Positions 25,637-33,695 of a DNA stretch of 64,000 nt are shown piece after piece. Below the pieces are notes generated by a model. It was not told where the DNA came from. It made no database searches and worked only from the letters and a program-made list of their open reading frames with translations. Source of the stretch: Cyanobacteria bacterium REEB67 (GTDB lineage: Bacteria > Cyanobacteriota > Vampirovibrionia > Obscuribacterales > Obscuribacteraceae); assembly GCA_018971775.1 (NCBI GenBank), contig JAGXAB010000012.1, positions 50,343-114,342 on the forward strand. Direction: 5' to 3'. Every line of letters starts with the position of its first letter. Within the stretch, counting starts at the first letter, position 1. A program made the translations under genes and the position numbers.

Positions 25637-26235
25637 CCGATTGCGAGCGCTTTCGGCGTCTCAATCGCTTCGATTGTTTTCCCTTCTCCAAGTCCTTCAA
25701 TTTCCTTTAGCAGGCTAAAAACCTGACTGAGAGCCAGATCGTAGTCGAGACCATCGAGGCAATAGCCGCTCAACTGGTCATGTTCGATAACTTCGAAGCG
25801 TGCCTTCTGGTTGCGTTCTTCGATGGTCAAGAGCAAGCGCGCACCACCGGTGAAGAGACAGGCAATTTGTGTCTGCTCCGGCACAAAGGCGGAGTCGAGC
25901 TTATCGCGCCTGGATATGCGGCGGACATACAAGTTTTTATTGCGCCAGAAGGATTCCATGGTGTCGCCGATCGTTGTCGAGCCATAGCGAGCTTCATTGA
26001 TCAAGCACCATTCAAAATAACGACCCTTGATTTCACGCGGCTTGAGAGCCTGGAAACGAGCCTCATAACGAACAGCAAGAGCGATCAGTTTGCGATAATT
26101 TGCTTCGTCGATGAAGGGCGTGTCCGCCTCCGAAATGACTGCCGGCGCTGTGTAGGGCCAAGAAGTAATGGAAAGTACATTGTCCTTGGCGGTGTACTGC
26201 AAAGTGGTGGCAACTTGGGCATTGACGATGGTCAT
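25633..26235 (-). CDS. Soluble protein of unknown function
   Basis: A 200-residue protein from ATG 26235 (AGGTAG just upstream; a longer frame to 26310 has no site and a Cys-rich odd start). It is a mixed alpha-beta sequence with a distinctive central part IKGRYFEWCLINEARYGSTT and a C-terminal YCLDGLDYDLALSQVFSLLK helix. There is no signal peptide, membrane segment or recognisable motif. A TATAAT box about 148 bases upstream suggests a long 5' leader. It may act with other small unknown genes of this lineage; no function is proposed. Confidence 0.6.
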   Translation of the reverse strand: MTIVNAQVATTLQYTAKDNVLSITSWPYTAPAVISEADTPFIDEANYRKLIALAVRYEARFQALKPREIKGRYFEWCLINEARYGSTTIGDTMESFWRNKNLYVRRISRRDKLDSAFVPEQTQIACLFTGGARLLLTIEERNQKARFEVIEHDQLSGYCLDGLDYDLALSQVFSLLKEIEGLGEGKTIEAIETPKALAIG

Positions 26236-26382
26236 AGAAACTACCTGGATTTGACAGCGGGTTTGAACAGGTCCCTCGCATAGACGAGGAACACTCGCAT
26301 TTGCCGACACAGCAAATGGCTTAGTGGATATATCTTCTTAAGGGCCGGTCTTTTGTCTCGCGCGCCCTATTAACAGTGAATC

Positions 26383-26388
26383 ATTATA
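26383..26388 (-). promoter_or_regulatory. Candidate -10 box for the minus-strand unknown gene
   Basis: TATAAT on the minus strand in the context CTCGTATAATGATTC. The -35 region is only a partial match (CTGATC with an 18-base spacer). It would place transcription start near 26376 and leave a leader of about 140 bases before the ATG at 26235. Confidence 0.4.
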
Positions 26389-26399
26389 CGAGATTAGCT

Positions 26400-27095
26400 G
26401 CAGGTTGATCAGGGTAAGGATCACTTTTAATCCTCGCCACCATATATGGTGATCAATAATAAAAAACTACCAGGATGCGTATAGGCTCAGAGGCCCGTGA
26501 TGAGCATTAAGCATACACTTCATAGATATAAATGTTCAATTGAATAGCACCGTACCACAAAAAGATCTTCACAAAAAAATCCGTTCATGCAGCTCAAAAT
26601 ATATATGGTGCCTAGCGATCGCTTATAGCCCATGTCGAAAAAAATTGACGCGACAAAAGACCAATGAAAAATGGCTAATAATCAGCGTTTCAAGAAGGCA
26701 AAATTTTCGCGAAGATATGACGCATTTCATTAAAGACTAAACATGAAAAGTGGCAGTCCTCTAATAAATCCATTAGCGAAGAAACAACAGGCTGAAAATC
26801 CAGTCAGTTAGCGAAGCTCTTCGTCAGCGAGAATTTCAGGCGGACATGTCCTATATAAGGATGTTCTCGAGCCAATGTTTTTACAAGAACGCTTTTGCAA
26901 GAATGATATACAGCGAAGATTTTATGCAATGACTTGTGCCTGGCATATCAAACTGGCGCATTGGTCGCCACCGCAAATGGTGCCAGCCAATGTCAGACCG
27001 ATGGCCTGATGAGCACAATTAAGTCTGGGCAGATACAGGGAGATAAAGATATCTATAGATAGATATCTGTCCGTACACGTGAATATAGACGGATC
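26400..27095. other. AT-rich, gene-free region with inverted repeats
   Basis: About 700 bases without a supported gene. Lines I counted run near 30-40% G+C, well below the flanking genes. Structures seen: palindrome CACCATATATGGTG (26438-26451) with a partial copy ATATATGGTG at 26601; AGGAT/ATCCT hairpin around 26417-26435; nested CATTGG...CACC...GGTG...CCAATG around 26959-26990; 9-bp inverted repeat AGATATCTA/TAGATATCT (27047-27068); and one GCGATCGC (26615-26622). Short frames here (66 and 64 codons) have no good start or composition. It may hold regulatory RNA, a protein-binding region or the decayed trace of an insertion. Confidence 0.5.
26438..26451. repeat. 14-base perfect palindrome
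   Basis: CACCATATATGGTG, flanked by GATCA on both sides at short distance, within the AT-rich gap. The half ATATATGGTG recurs about 160 bases to the right. The form is that of a dimeric regulator's site, but no regulator can be assigned. Confidence 0.6.
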
Positions 27096-27128
27096 AAAAA
27101 AAACGGATACTTTCATATCCGTTTTTTC
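27096..27128 (-). terminator. Rho-independent terminator (bidirectional)
   Basis: CGGATA / TATCCG with a 6-base loop, extended by an A-run on one side and a T-run on the other, giving a stem of about 12 pairs. On the minus strand it ends the sigma/anti-sigma/Spy-like operon. A second palindrome, GAGCCC-TTTTAA-GGGCTC (27171-27188), directly follows the operon's stop codon but lacks a T-run. Confidence 0.85.
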
Positions 27129-27188
27129 CGGTTTGATTTCAGGTTAGGTTTGCGGAAGTCTTTTGGAGCGGGAGCCCTTTTAAGGGCT

Positions 27189-27749
27189 CTAGTGGTCGCT
27201 ATTGACCGGCCAGATGTCGCGGACGCGTTGCATCAGGCTTTGAATCTTGTCAGGCATCACTTCGGTCTGTGAGCCTGGAAACATCTGACTTTTGCGATTT
27301 TGCACAGCGACTCTGAACATATCTTCGAGCTGTTTTTTCTGAGCGCTGTCGAGCACTTTCTTCTTATTCAAAAAGTTTTGCATGGCGACACTATTGAGCT
27401 GCTCACGCCGACGGGCTACCTGCTGCTGAAGAGCGAGCACTTGCACAGGATCGGCGTTATGATCGGCAATCGTGCGCTGCAATTTGCTCTGGTCTTCACG
27501 AATCTGGGGAATGATCTCACCGGATTCTTTGTACCACTGTTGCTCGAGCTGCTGAATCTGAGCGCTTTGCGATGAGGTCAAATTGAGCTTGCTCCAGTCG
27601 ATGGAGCAAGAAGCACTGGTGCCCGAGGCATCTTGAGCCAGGCAGGGATTGGATTGGGAGACATCCATGGCCAAACCGGCTGAAATCGAGAGGGCGGCTG
27701 TCACTACCCCTCGCGATACCGCTTTAGCACCATTTGAATTACTCTTCAT
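27189..27749 (-). CDS. Spy/CpxP-like periplasmic protein
   Basis: A 186-residue exported protein. A signal sequence spans about residues 1-38 (AVSRGVVTAALSISAGLAM, ending near CLAQDA). The mature part is all helical, with the LTxxQ-type pattern of Spy/CpxP chaperones (LNLTSSQSAQIQQLEQQWYK, then a second amphipathic run KKKVLDSAQKKQLEDMF). Such proteins sense or buffer envelope stress and metals. It is the last gene of the sigma/anti-sigma operon and overlaps the anti-sigma gene by 11 bases, so it is probably both a target and a modulator of that system, as CpxP is for Cpx. Family assignment rests on pattern only. Confidence 0.68.
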   Translation of the reverse strand: MKSNSNGAKAVSRGVVTAALSISAGLAMDVSQSNPCLAQDASGTSASCSIDWSKLNLTSSQSAQIQQLEQQWYKESGEIIPQIREDQSKLQRTIADHNADPVQVLALQQQVARRREQLNSVAMQNFLNKKKVLDSAQKKQLEDMFRVAVQNRKSQMFPGSQTEVMPDKIQSLMQRVRDIWPVNSDH

Positions 27750-28644
27750 ATAGAACGGCCTCTGCTTTGTCGGTTGGCTCTAACAATGACGAATTGATCA
27801 AATACGTCTCCGCCGAAACGGGACGTATCGAAGAAGCCTGATCGGGACTATTGAGCCAGACAGCCCCGAGGCCGAAAATCATGGCGAAACTGGCCGCCAC
27901 GGCGGCACCGATGTAATAGCGTTTGTTGATGCCGGTCTTAGCGGCAACCTGCGGCTGGGTCTTGGGAGTGAACTGGACGACGGCCAGTTTTGATTTGATG
28001 CCCGGCCAGAGATCGAAATTTTCCGGTATTTCCGGTTTATAGGATTCGCGAATCAAATCGCCTACGGAGGTGAGATGGGCAAATTCATCACGACAATTTT
28101 GGCAATCGGTCAGATGCTTGGTGATCGCCCGGTGACGCAGAGTGACGACTTCTTGATCGAGATAGGCGGAGAGTTCGTTGTCGATCAAAGCGCAGTCGGC
28201 ATTCAATCTTTCATTGACACCACTCCACAAATCGACTTCCTGAATGGCTGGGAGCTCGAGGCCCTTGGCCAGAAGTCTGTTCGTAGCGTTCAGTGCCGTA
28301 AATGACTGAAGACAGGCTTCGCATTCTTTTAAATGTATATTAACGCCTTCCTGGGCCGGAGCACTGAGCTCACCGTCAAGATAGGCGGAAAGATCTTCCT
28401 GGATGACATCGCAGACCGAAGGAAGGTGCTCGGACAATTTAGCCCAGAGATCCGGAGTTTCGAAATGCTCATCATCGAAAGCAGTGGCGACATAGCCATG
28501 CAGGGCGTTTAGCGACGCAAATTCGGCGCTGCACTCCTGACATCCAGCCAGATGCTCTTCGATCTCGCTTTTCAGGGAGCCAGAGACCTGCGCGTCCAAT
28601 AACGCCGAGAGCTCGGGCTTAACTTTAAGACAGGACTCAGCCAT
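27739..28644 (-). CDS. Membrane anti-sigma factor with three tandem zinc-binding domains
   Basis: A 301-residue single-pass membrane anti-sigma factor. Three repeated units of about 85 residues each carry the full zinc anti-sigma signature C-x25-H-x3-C-x2-C (HLAGCQEC, HLKECEAC, HLTDCQNC). Each unit is followed by a D-L-W helix (DLWAKL, DLWSGV, DLWPGI). A membrane helix follows at about 238-258 (GAAVAASFAMIFGLGAVWL), then a periplasmic tail of about 43 residues. Normal ZAS anti-sigma factors have one such domain. Start ATG 28644 overlaps the sigma stop by eight bases (ATGGCTGA) with GAGG upstream, so the two are translated together. The N-terminal units should bind the partner sigma factor; the short tail is a possible site for signal input or proteolysis. 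Confidence 0.9.
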   Translation of the reverse strand: MAESCLKVKPELSALLDAQVSGSLKSEIEEHLAGCQECSAEFASLNALHGYVATAFDDEHFETPDLWAKLSEHLPSVCDVIQEDLSAYLDGELSAPAQEGVNIHLKECEACLQSFTALNATNRLLAKGLELPAIQEVDLWSGVNERLNADCALIDNELSAYLDQEVVTLRHRAITKHLTDCQNCRDEFAHLTSVGDLIRESYKPEIPENFDLWPGIKSKLAVVQFTPKTQPQVAAKTGINKRYYIGAAVAASFAMIFGLGAVWLNSPDQASSIRPVSAETYLINSSLLEPTDKAEAVLYEE

Positions 28645-29266
28645 TGCTGGGAACCTCAACGGTCGTCTGGGAATTTTCGATGTAAGGCTTCAAAAGCTCC
28701 TGCAGCTTGGCCCGAGCGCGGGCAATGCGGGACTTTACCGTCCCCATTTCCGTTTGGGTTATCACTGCAATCTCTTCGTAACTTAGCCCTTCCACCTCTC
28801 TCAGGACGATGGCTGTCCGAAACTGTTCCGGCAATTTCAACATTGCTTGACGAATAACTTGAGAAACTTCCTTATTAAGGACTTTTTCCTCGGGCAGGGC
28901 CGAGGCGTCGGGAATATCGCGGGTCGGATTATCGCCGTCCTCGTCGTTTGCCGAGTCATCCATAGATACGGTCGGCAACTTGCGCGGCCTTTTGCGCAAC
29001 TCGTCATAAAAAAGATTGGTGACAATCTGGGTCAGCCAGGAGCGGAAGGAGGCGGGATTTCTTAGATTATTAATCGAACGCCAGACCCGAATGAAGACTT
29101 CCTGGGCCAGATCGGTAGTGTCTTCCCAATCGGGAGCGAGCTGATAGATCAGGGCAAATACCGTTCGTTGATGGCGCTTGACCAGCTCTTCAAAGGCCTG
29201 CGGCTCGCGTCGCTGGCAAGCAAGTACTAAATCCCGGTCACTTTTCTGAGAGTAAACAGTTGGCAT
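28637..29266 (-). CDS. ECF sigma factor, RpoE-like
   Basis: A 209-residue extracytoplasmic-function sigma factor of standard layout. Region 2 spans residues 10-85 (FEELVKRHQRTVFALIYQLA, DTTDLAQEVFIRVWRSI, SFRSWLTQIVTNLFYDELRK). An acidic linker holds DDSANDEDGDN. Region 4 spans about 135-190 (LPEQFRTAIVLREVEGLSYE, then EEIAVITQTEMGTVKSRIARAR). It recruits RNA polymerase to stress promoters, probably including its own. It is the first gene of a three-gene overlapping operon with its zinc anti-sigma factor and a Spy/CpxP-like protein, which points to envelope or redox/metal stress. The start ATG has TAGGGAT upstream. Confidence 0.93.
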   Translation of the reverse strand: MPTVYSQKSDRDLVLACQRREPQAFEELVKRHQRTVFALIYQLAPDWEDTTDLAQEVFIRVWRSINNLRNPASFRSWLTQIVTNLFYDELRKRPRKLPTVSMDDSANDEDGDNPTRDIPDASALPEEKVLNKEVSQVIRQAMLKLPEQFRTAIVLREVEGLSYEEIAVITQTEMGTVKSRIARARAKLQELLKPYIENSQTTVEVPSNG

Positions 29267-29419
29267 CGGAAATCCCTAATACATGAACCTTAATATGGTA
29301 ACACCGCCGGCAGCTCTTAAAGACGGGCCAAACCAGGACAGCAAGGCCAAGTGGCAGCAAGCGCTTATTATTGATTAAAATTACTCGGCATTAAAAAGAT
29401 GGTAGCATAGCATGTTGAT

Positions 29420-29525
29420 GCCATCAAAACCGGCCATCCGACGGCTTTTGATGACAAAACTATGATCGAGCCGGACCGGAACCGGTCGTACCCCCAAGTG
29501 GGCTCAGGCTTTTGCCTTATAGGAG
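29420..29525 (+). promoter_or_regulatory. Structured 5' leader of metK, candidate cis-regulatory RNA
   Basis: Three successive hairpin-forming elements precede metK. The first is CATCAAAA / TTTTGATG (29422-29453), extended by inner C-G pairs. The second is GAGCC / GGCTC (29468-29505), enclosing GACC / GGTC (29474-29487) and CCC / GGG. The third is AGGC-TTTT-GCCT (29506-29517), which ends three bases before the AGGAG ribosome binding site. metK is a classic target of SAM-sensing riboswitches, but none of the known SAM consensus cores that I remember is evident. Confidence 0.45.
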
Positions 29526-29533
29526 TTTGTAAC

Positions 29534-30802
29534 TTGTCCAAGAACTATTTATTCACATCGGAGTCCGTCACAGAAGGACATCCTGACAAAGTTTGCGACC
29601 AGATTTCGGATGCCATCCTTGATGCCATTCTTAGCCAGGATGTTAAAGGTCGCGTTGCCGCCGAATGCGCAGTATCGACCGGCCTCGTCCTTGTCACCGG
29701 CGAAATCACCACCTCGGCTTCAATTGATTTTCAAAAACTGGTGCGCTCGGTAATCACCGAGATCGGCTACTGGGGTCAGGGCGGCGGCGGCTTCGACGCT
29801 GAATCTTGCGCCATTCTCACGGCCATCAACAAGCAATCCACCGACATCGCCTCCGGCGTCGACCAGGCCATGGAACAGAGAAGCGAAGGTTCCGCCGACG
29901 CTTCTGATGAAACCGGCGCCGGCGACCAGGGCATGATGTTCGGCTTTGCCTGCAACGAAACTCCTGAAATGATGCCCATGCCAATCGCCGTCGCCCACCG
30001 CCTGGCCCGTCGCCTCACCGAAGTGCGCAAGAGCGGCATCCTGCCTTATTTGCGTCCCGACGGCAAGACTCAGGCGACAATCGAATACAACGGCAAAACG
30101 CCGGTGCGCGTCCACACTATCCTTGTTTCCACCCAGCACGATCCGGTCATCGACGGTATCGAGGACAACGCCAAAATCCAGCAGCGTATCGCCGACGACA
30201 TCAAAGCCTATGTAATCCAGCCTGTTTTCAAAGACCTCTCGATCAAGCTCGATGACGACACCCGTTATCTTGTAAACCCCTCCGGTCGTTTCGTGATCGG
30301 CGGCCCGCAGGGCGACGCCGGTTTGACCGGACGTAAAATCATCGTCGACACCTACGGCGGCTATTCCCGCCACGGCGGCGGTGCCTTCTCCGGCAAGGAT
30401 CCGACCAAAGTAGACCGCTCGGCTGCTTATGCTGCACGCTACGTGGCCAAGAATATCGTCGCCGCCGGTATCGCCGAGCAGTGCGAACTGCAGATTGCTT
30501 ATGCAATCGGCGTGGCCAGGCCGATTTCGGTCAATGTGACAACATTTGGCACCGGCAAAATCGCCGATGAAGAAATTTGCGAATTGGTCAATCGTGTCTT
30601 CGATCTCCGTCCTTCGGCTATCATTAGGAACTTCGCCCTGAACGAACAACCGAAAAAACACAATGGTCGCTTTTTCAGAAACGTTGCCGCCTATGGCCAC
30701 TTCGGCCGTCCGGACCTGGGATATGAACTGCCCTGGGAAAAACTGGACAAGGTGGATGAGCTAAAAAAAGCCCTGGCTAAGGTCGCGCAAGTAAAGGCAT
30801 AG
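29534..30802 (+). CDS. metK: S-adenosylmethionine synthetase
   Basis: A 422-residue enzyme that makes S-adenosylmethionine from methionine and ATP in the cytoplasm. It has all three conserved blocks: [20 protein letters not shown], the [18 protein letters not shown] nucleotide motif, and [18 protein letters not shown]. The start is TTG at 29534 with AGGAG about 9 bases upstream; the frame is open to 29462, but those 24 codons overlap the structured leader and are not conserved. It is the first gene of a four-gene unit (FHA-cyclase, NagZ, 56-aa membrane peptide). The SAM-dependent lipid methyltransferases and MiaB encoded elsewhere in the window would use its product. Confidence 0.96.
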   Translation: MSKNYLFTSESVTEGHPDKVCDQISDAILDAILSQDVKGRVAAECAVSTGLVLVTGEITTSASIDFQKLVRSVITEIGYWGQGGGGFDAESCAILTAINKQSTDIASGVDQAMEQRSEGSADASDETGAGDQGMMFGFACNETPEMMPMPIAVAHRLARRLTEVRKSGILPYLRPDGKTQATIEYNGKTPVRVHTILVSTQHDPVIDGIEDNAKIQQRIADDIKAYVIQPVFKDLSIKLDDDTRYLVNPSGRFVIGGPQGDAGLTGRKIIVDTYGGYSRHGGGAFSGKDPTKVDRSAAYAARYVAKNIVAAGIAEQCELQIAYAIGVARPISVNVTTFGTGKIADEEICELVNRVFDLRPSAIIRNFALNEQPKKHNGRFFRNVAAYGHFGRPDLGYELPWEKLDKVDELKKALAKVAQVKA

Positions 30803-30836
30803 GCCTGGTCACTGGAGAGAAGGAGTCTTGGTCGAA

Positions 30837-31808
30837 ATGAAGCCCGGCACACTGACGGTCAATCCGGGCACGCCGGAATCATATACCGTCGAATTGGCTG
30901 AGGGCGAGGTCCTTCAAATCGGCCGTAAGCCGGCCAAGGACGGCCTGAAAAAACTTGTCCTCCCCTATCCCGAAGTCTCCGGCCAGCATGCCGAGATCCG
31001 GTGTAAGCAAGACGGCTGGTTTGTTCTTGATTCAGGCAGTACCAACGGCAGCACTCTCAACGGCACCAGACTAACCCCGGGTCGGGAATACCACTGCAGC
31101 CCGGGCGATCGCATCAAGATCGCCCAGTATGAGCTCGCCGTATTCCCGCCCGTGTCCACCGCCCCTTATCAACACGAAGATGCGGAGGATTCGCAGGATC
31201 GCACTCAATTTCGCATTCAAATGATGAACGCCACCATCCTCGTCGGCGACATCAAGGGCTTCACCTCTTTGATGGAGCAACACGCTCGCCAACCCGAACT
31301 GGTTATGCAAGCAGCTCAACAGGTCTTCGACCGACTGAACGAAGAAATCAACCGCAATTACGGCCTGCTGGAAAAAATTGCCGGTGACGCGATCATGGCC
31401 TACTGGCAGGGTTCCGATGCCAAAACCGGCGGCGGGCTGTCGGCCTGTCAGGCCTGTTACACCGCTCTCAAACTAAAAACACTCACCAATCATCTAGCCG
31501 GTGACCGCTCGGTCTGGCCCTTCCTCCACCATCCTCTAATGATCGACATGGCCCTCGCTACCGGTCCGGTCGCCTCTGGCAAGATGGGCAGCTCCGTTTC
31601 CAATCCGGCTTTGCTCGGCGACACGGCCAATCTAGTCTTCCGCCTGGAAAAACTGATCGGCGACGATCGTCCAGGCGACATCGTCGTCGAGACGGCTACC
31701 TATGAGCTGGCCAAGAGCAATTTCAAATTCGAATCTCTCGGTCTCTTCAATGTCAAAGGCAGACAGAAGCAAGTAGAAGTATTCCGCCTGCTCGCGCCGC
31801 TCGTCTAA
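30837..31808 (+). CDS. FHA domain - class III adenylate/guanylate cyclase
   Basis: About 323 residues. The N-terminal FHA phosphothreonine-binding domain (residues 1-105) shows IGRKP, VSGQHAEI and SGSTNGSTLNG. The C-terminal cyclase homology domain (about 125-320) shows the first metal Asp in ILVGDIKGFTSL, the second Asp in EKIAGDAIMAYW, and the transition-state Asn/Arg in LGDTANLVFRLE. It is therefore likely active, making cAMP (or cGMP) in response to a phosphorylated partner. ATG 30837 is used (AGGAG 11 bases before); a TTG at 30828 is too close to that site. It lies 34 bases after metK and 4 bases before nagZ, so it is part of the same operon. No membrane anchor. Confidence 0.88.
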   Translation: MKPGTLTVNPGTPESYTVELAEGEVLQIGRKPAKDGLKKLVLPYPEVSGQHAEIRCKQDGWFVLDSGSTNGSTLNGTRLTPGREYHCSPGDRIKIAQYELAVFPPVSTAPYQHEDAEDSQDRTQFRIQMMNATILVGDIKGFTSLMEQHARQPELVMQAAQQVFDRLNEEINRNYGLLEKIAGDAIMAYWQGSDAKTGGGLSACQACYTALKLKTLTNHLAGDRSVWPFLHHPLMIDMALATGPVASGKMGSSVSNPALLGDTANLVFRLEKLIGDDRPGDIVVETATYELAKSNFKFESLGLFNVKGRQKQVEVFRLLAPLV

Positions 31809-31812
31809 AGCC

Positions 31813-33495
31813 ATGGCGCCAACGACTACGGACCCGCAAAGCGAAATCAAGCGATTAGCCGGTCGGCTGGTGATTGGCCGCCTGCCCGGCCTCGTCCTTG
31901 ACGAGCGCCACCGCGCCGCTCTGAGGGAAGGCACCCTGGGCGGTATCACTCTTTTTAAGGAAAACGCCGAAGCTCTCAGCCAGTTGATCAAACTGACCGG
32001 CGAGATCATCGAAGCTTCTTTTCACCCGCCGGTCCTCACCGTCGATCAAGAAGGGGGAGCTGTGCAGCGCTTCGAAAACGTTTTGAGCAGCCTGCCTTCT
32101 CCCATGGCTCTCGCCGCCTTAAACGAGCCTTACACCACGGCGGAAGTGACGTCGATAAGCGCCAGACAATTGAAGACACTCGGTTTCAATATGTTGCTTG
32201 CCCCCACCCTCGATCTGCAAACAAATCCACGCAATCCGATCATCTGCACGCGCGCCTACGGAGACAATGCCGACTCGGTCACCGCCATTGGTGCCCAGGT
32301 GGCGGCGGCAATCGAAGCGGAAGGATTGGTAGCAGTCGGCAAACATTTCCCCGGTCATGGCGCCACCGTCGAAGACAGCCACCTGGAGCTGGCCTGCGTC
32401 GACAAATCGCGCTCCGAGCTGCGCGCAACCGATCTGCAACCTTTTGCCAATCTGGCGGAAAAGCTAAGAGCGATTTTGATCGGCCACATCTGGCTGCCGC
32501 AAATAATGGGCGAAAAATGTCCGGCCACTTTGAGTCATGTCGTCATCGTAGAAATTTTACGCCGCGAACTCAACTTCCAAGGACTTGTCGTCTCCGATGA
32601 CATGATCATGAAAGCAATCACCCATGGCTTTGGTCTGGGAGAAGCATGCGTGCAGGCTATTTTAGCCGGCATCGATCTGCTGCTCGTTTGCGGTACTTTC
32701 GAGCAATCAAGGGAGGCGGTCGAGGCGATTGCAGACGCCGTCGAAAGCGGCAGATTGAGCCGTAGCAGACTGGAAGAAGCCGTTGGCAGGCTTGATTTAT
32801 TGATTAACGAAAAGCCGGAATATCTTAAAAGCGAAAATGTCGCCGCCGTCGAGAATTTTGCCGCAGTCATCGAGAAGGACGCCGCCTTCTGCCGCAAAAC
32901 AAGTGCCAGAGCCGTCTGCGTCGTCCAGGGCAAATTTGAAGATCAGTATGTCGAGGCGATCAAATCCGCTCAGACTATTGTCGTAGTCGCCCCGGCCCAT
33001 CCCCGCTATCCGATGGATCTAGCCCAGGCTCTGCGCATCGCTCTTTATCGCGCCAAAGAAAAATCCGACTCTTCGACCATGCAAAGCGAAATCCTGGAAC
33101 TGCGCTATCCGCTCAATCCGGGGAAGATGGCAATCGACGAGCTAATAGCTGCCGCTGCCCATCTGCGCAAAAATCTCAATAAAAAAGTACCGGCCATGAA
33201 TCAAAACGTCGGCATCCTGACCATTTTTCTCAGTTACCGCTCGGCCATAAACAGCGGCCAGGATCTTTTCAGTAAAAAGCTCGCCGAAGTGCTGACACCG
33301 GCTATCCACATCGCCACCGATTCGCCTTACGACCGTGCCTATCTGAGCGGATTAAGTCCCTATATGCTCTCCCTGGCCAGCCTTGATCCAAGCGATCAGG
33401 CTATTTTTGCGCTGGCCGACGTTTTAACCGGCGAAATCAAACCGGAAGGCAAAAGTCCGGTCATAATAGAAGCAGGCCAGAAGTTGCACAGCTAG
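31813..33495 (+). CDS. nagZ: Glycoside hydrolase family 3, beta-N-acetylhexosaminidase
   Basis: A 560-residue GH3 enzyme. The N-terminal TIM barrel (to about 335) has the NagZ signature KHFPGHG followed by the catalytic loop Asp-His (EDSHLEL), and the nucleophile Asp in VVSDDMIMKAI. Substrate-binding DQEGGAVQRF is also present. It removes N-acetylglucosamine from peptidoglycan fragments during wall recycling, in the cytoplasm for most NagZ. The extra C-terminal domain of about 220 residues resembles the GH3 C-terminal alpha/beta sandwich of Bacillus-type NagZ and is absent from E. coli NagZ. No signal peptide is seen. It starts 4 bases after the cyclase stop, in the metK operon. Confidence 0.9.
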   Translation: MAPTTTDPQSEIKRLAGRLVIGRLPGLVLDERHRAALREGTLGGITLFKENAEALSQLIKLTGEIIEASFHPPVLTVDQEGGAVQRFENVLSSLPSPMALAALNEPYTTAEVTSISARQLKTLGFNMLLAPTLDLQTNPRNPIICTRAYGDNADSVTAIGAQVAAAIEAEGLVAVGKHFPGHGATVEDSHLELACVDKSRSELRATDLQPFANLAEKLRAILIGHIWLPQIMGEKCPATLSHVVIVEILRRELNFQGLVVSDDMIMKAITHGFGLGEACVQAILAGIDLLLVCGTFEQSREAVEAIADAVESGRLSRSRLEEAVGRLDLLINEKPEYLKSENVAAVENFAAVIEKDAAFCRKTSARAVCVVQGKFEDQYVEAIKSAQTIVVVAPAHPRYPMDLAQALRIALYRAKEKSDSSTMQSEILELRYPLNPGKMAIDELIAAAAHLRKNLNKKVPAMNQNVGILTIFLSYRSAINSGQDLFSKKLAEVLTPAIHIATDSPYDRAYLSGLSPYMLSLASLDPSDQAIFALADVLTGEIKPEGKSPVIIEAGQKLHS

Positions 33496-33523
33496 TCGAT
33501 GATCGCAAAGAACGGGTGAAGAG

Positions 33524-33694
33524 ATGACCGAGCCAAAAGACCAGATCAATAGTTTCGTCTCGCATCCGGCGGTGAGCCGCTATCTCGGGCGGGGCGTAAA
33601 AATCGTCGCCGCCTTTGCCATTATCGGTTGCATACTTCTCTATGTAGCCATTACCTGCCTGAGTAATATCATTACAGGTGCTCTACCGCACTGA
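33524..33694 (+). CDS. 56-residue single-pass membrane peptide
   Basis: A short frame from ATG 33524 (GGGTGAAGAG upstream) to TGA 33694. About 22 polar N-terminal residues (MTEPKDQINSFVSHPAVSRY) are followed by one hydrophobic helix (KIVAAFAIIGCILLYVAITC) and a short tail ending TGALPH. It is 28 bases after nagZ and ends directly before the convergent PATAN-GGDEF gene. The function is unknown; position suggests the last gene of the metK operon. Confidence 0.6.
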   Translation: MTEPKDQINSFVSHPAVSRYLGRGVKIVAAFAIIGCILLYVAITCLSNIITGALPH

Positions 33695-33695
33695 T

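Noticed and set aside
26615..26622. GCGATCGC, the cyanobacterial HIP1 octamer
   Set aside because: Noticed only once; a single copy means nothing about lineage.
26540..26740. 66-codon frame in the AT-rich gap
   Set aside because: TTG start without a binding site, biased toward Lys/Ile from AT content, no recognisable domain.
26922..27116. 64-codon minus-strand frame in the AT-rich gap
   Set aside because: It runs through inverted repeats and the terminator; composition is not protein-like.
29420..29533. Known SAM-I/SAM-II riboswitch before metK
   Set aside because: I could not find the conserved core sequences I remember; the leader is reported only as a structured candidate.
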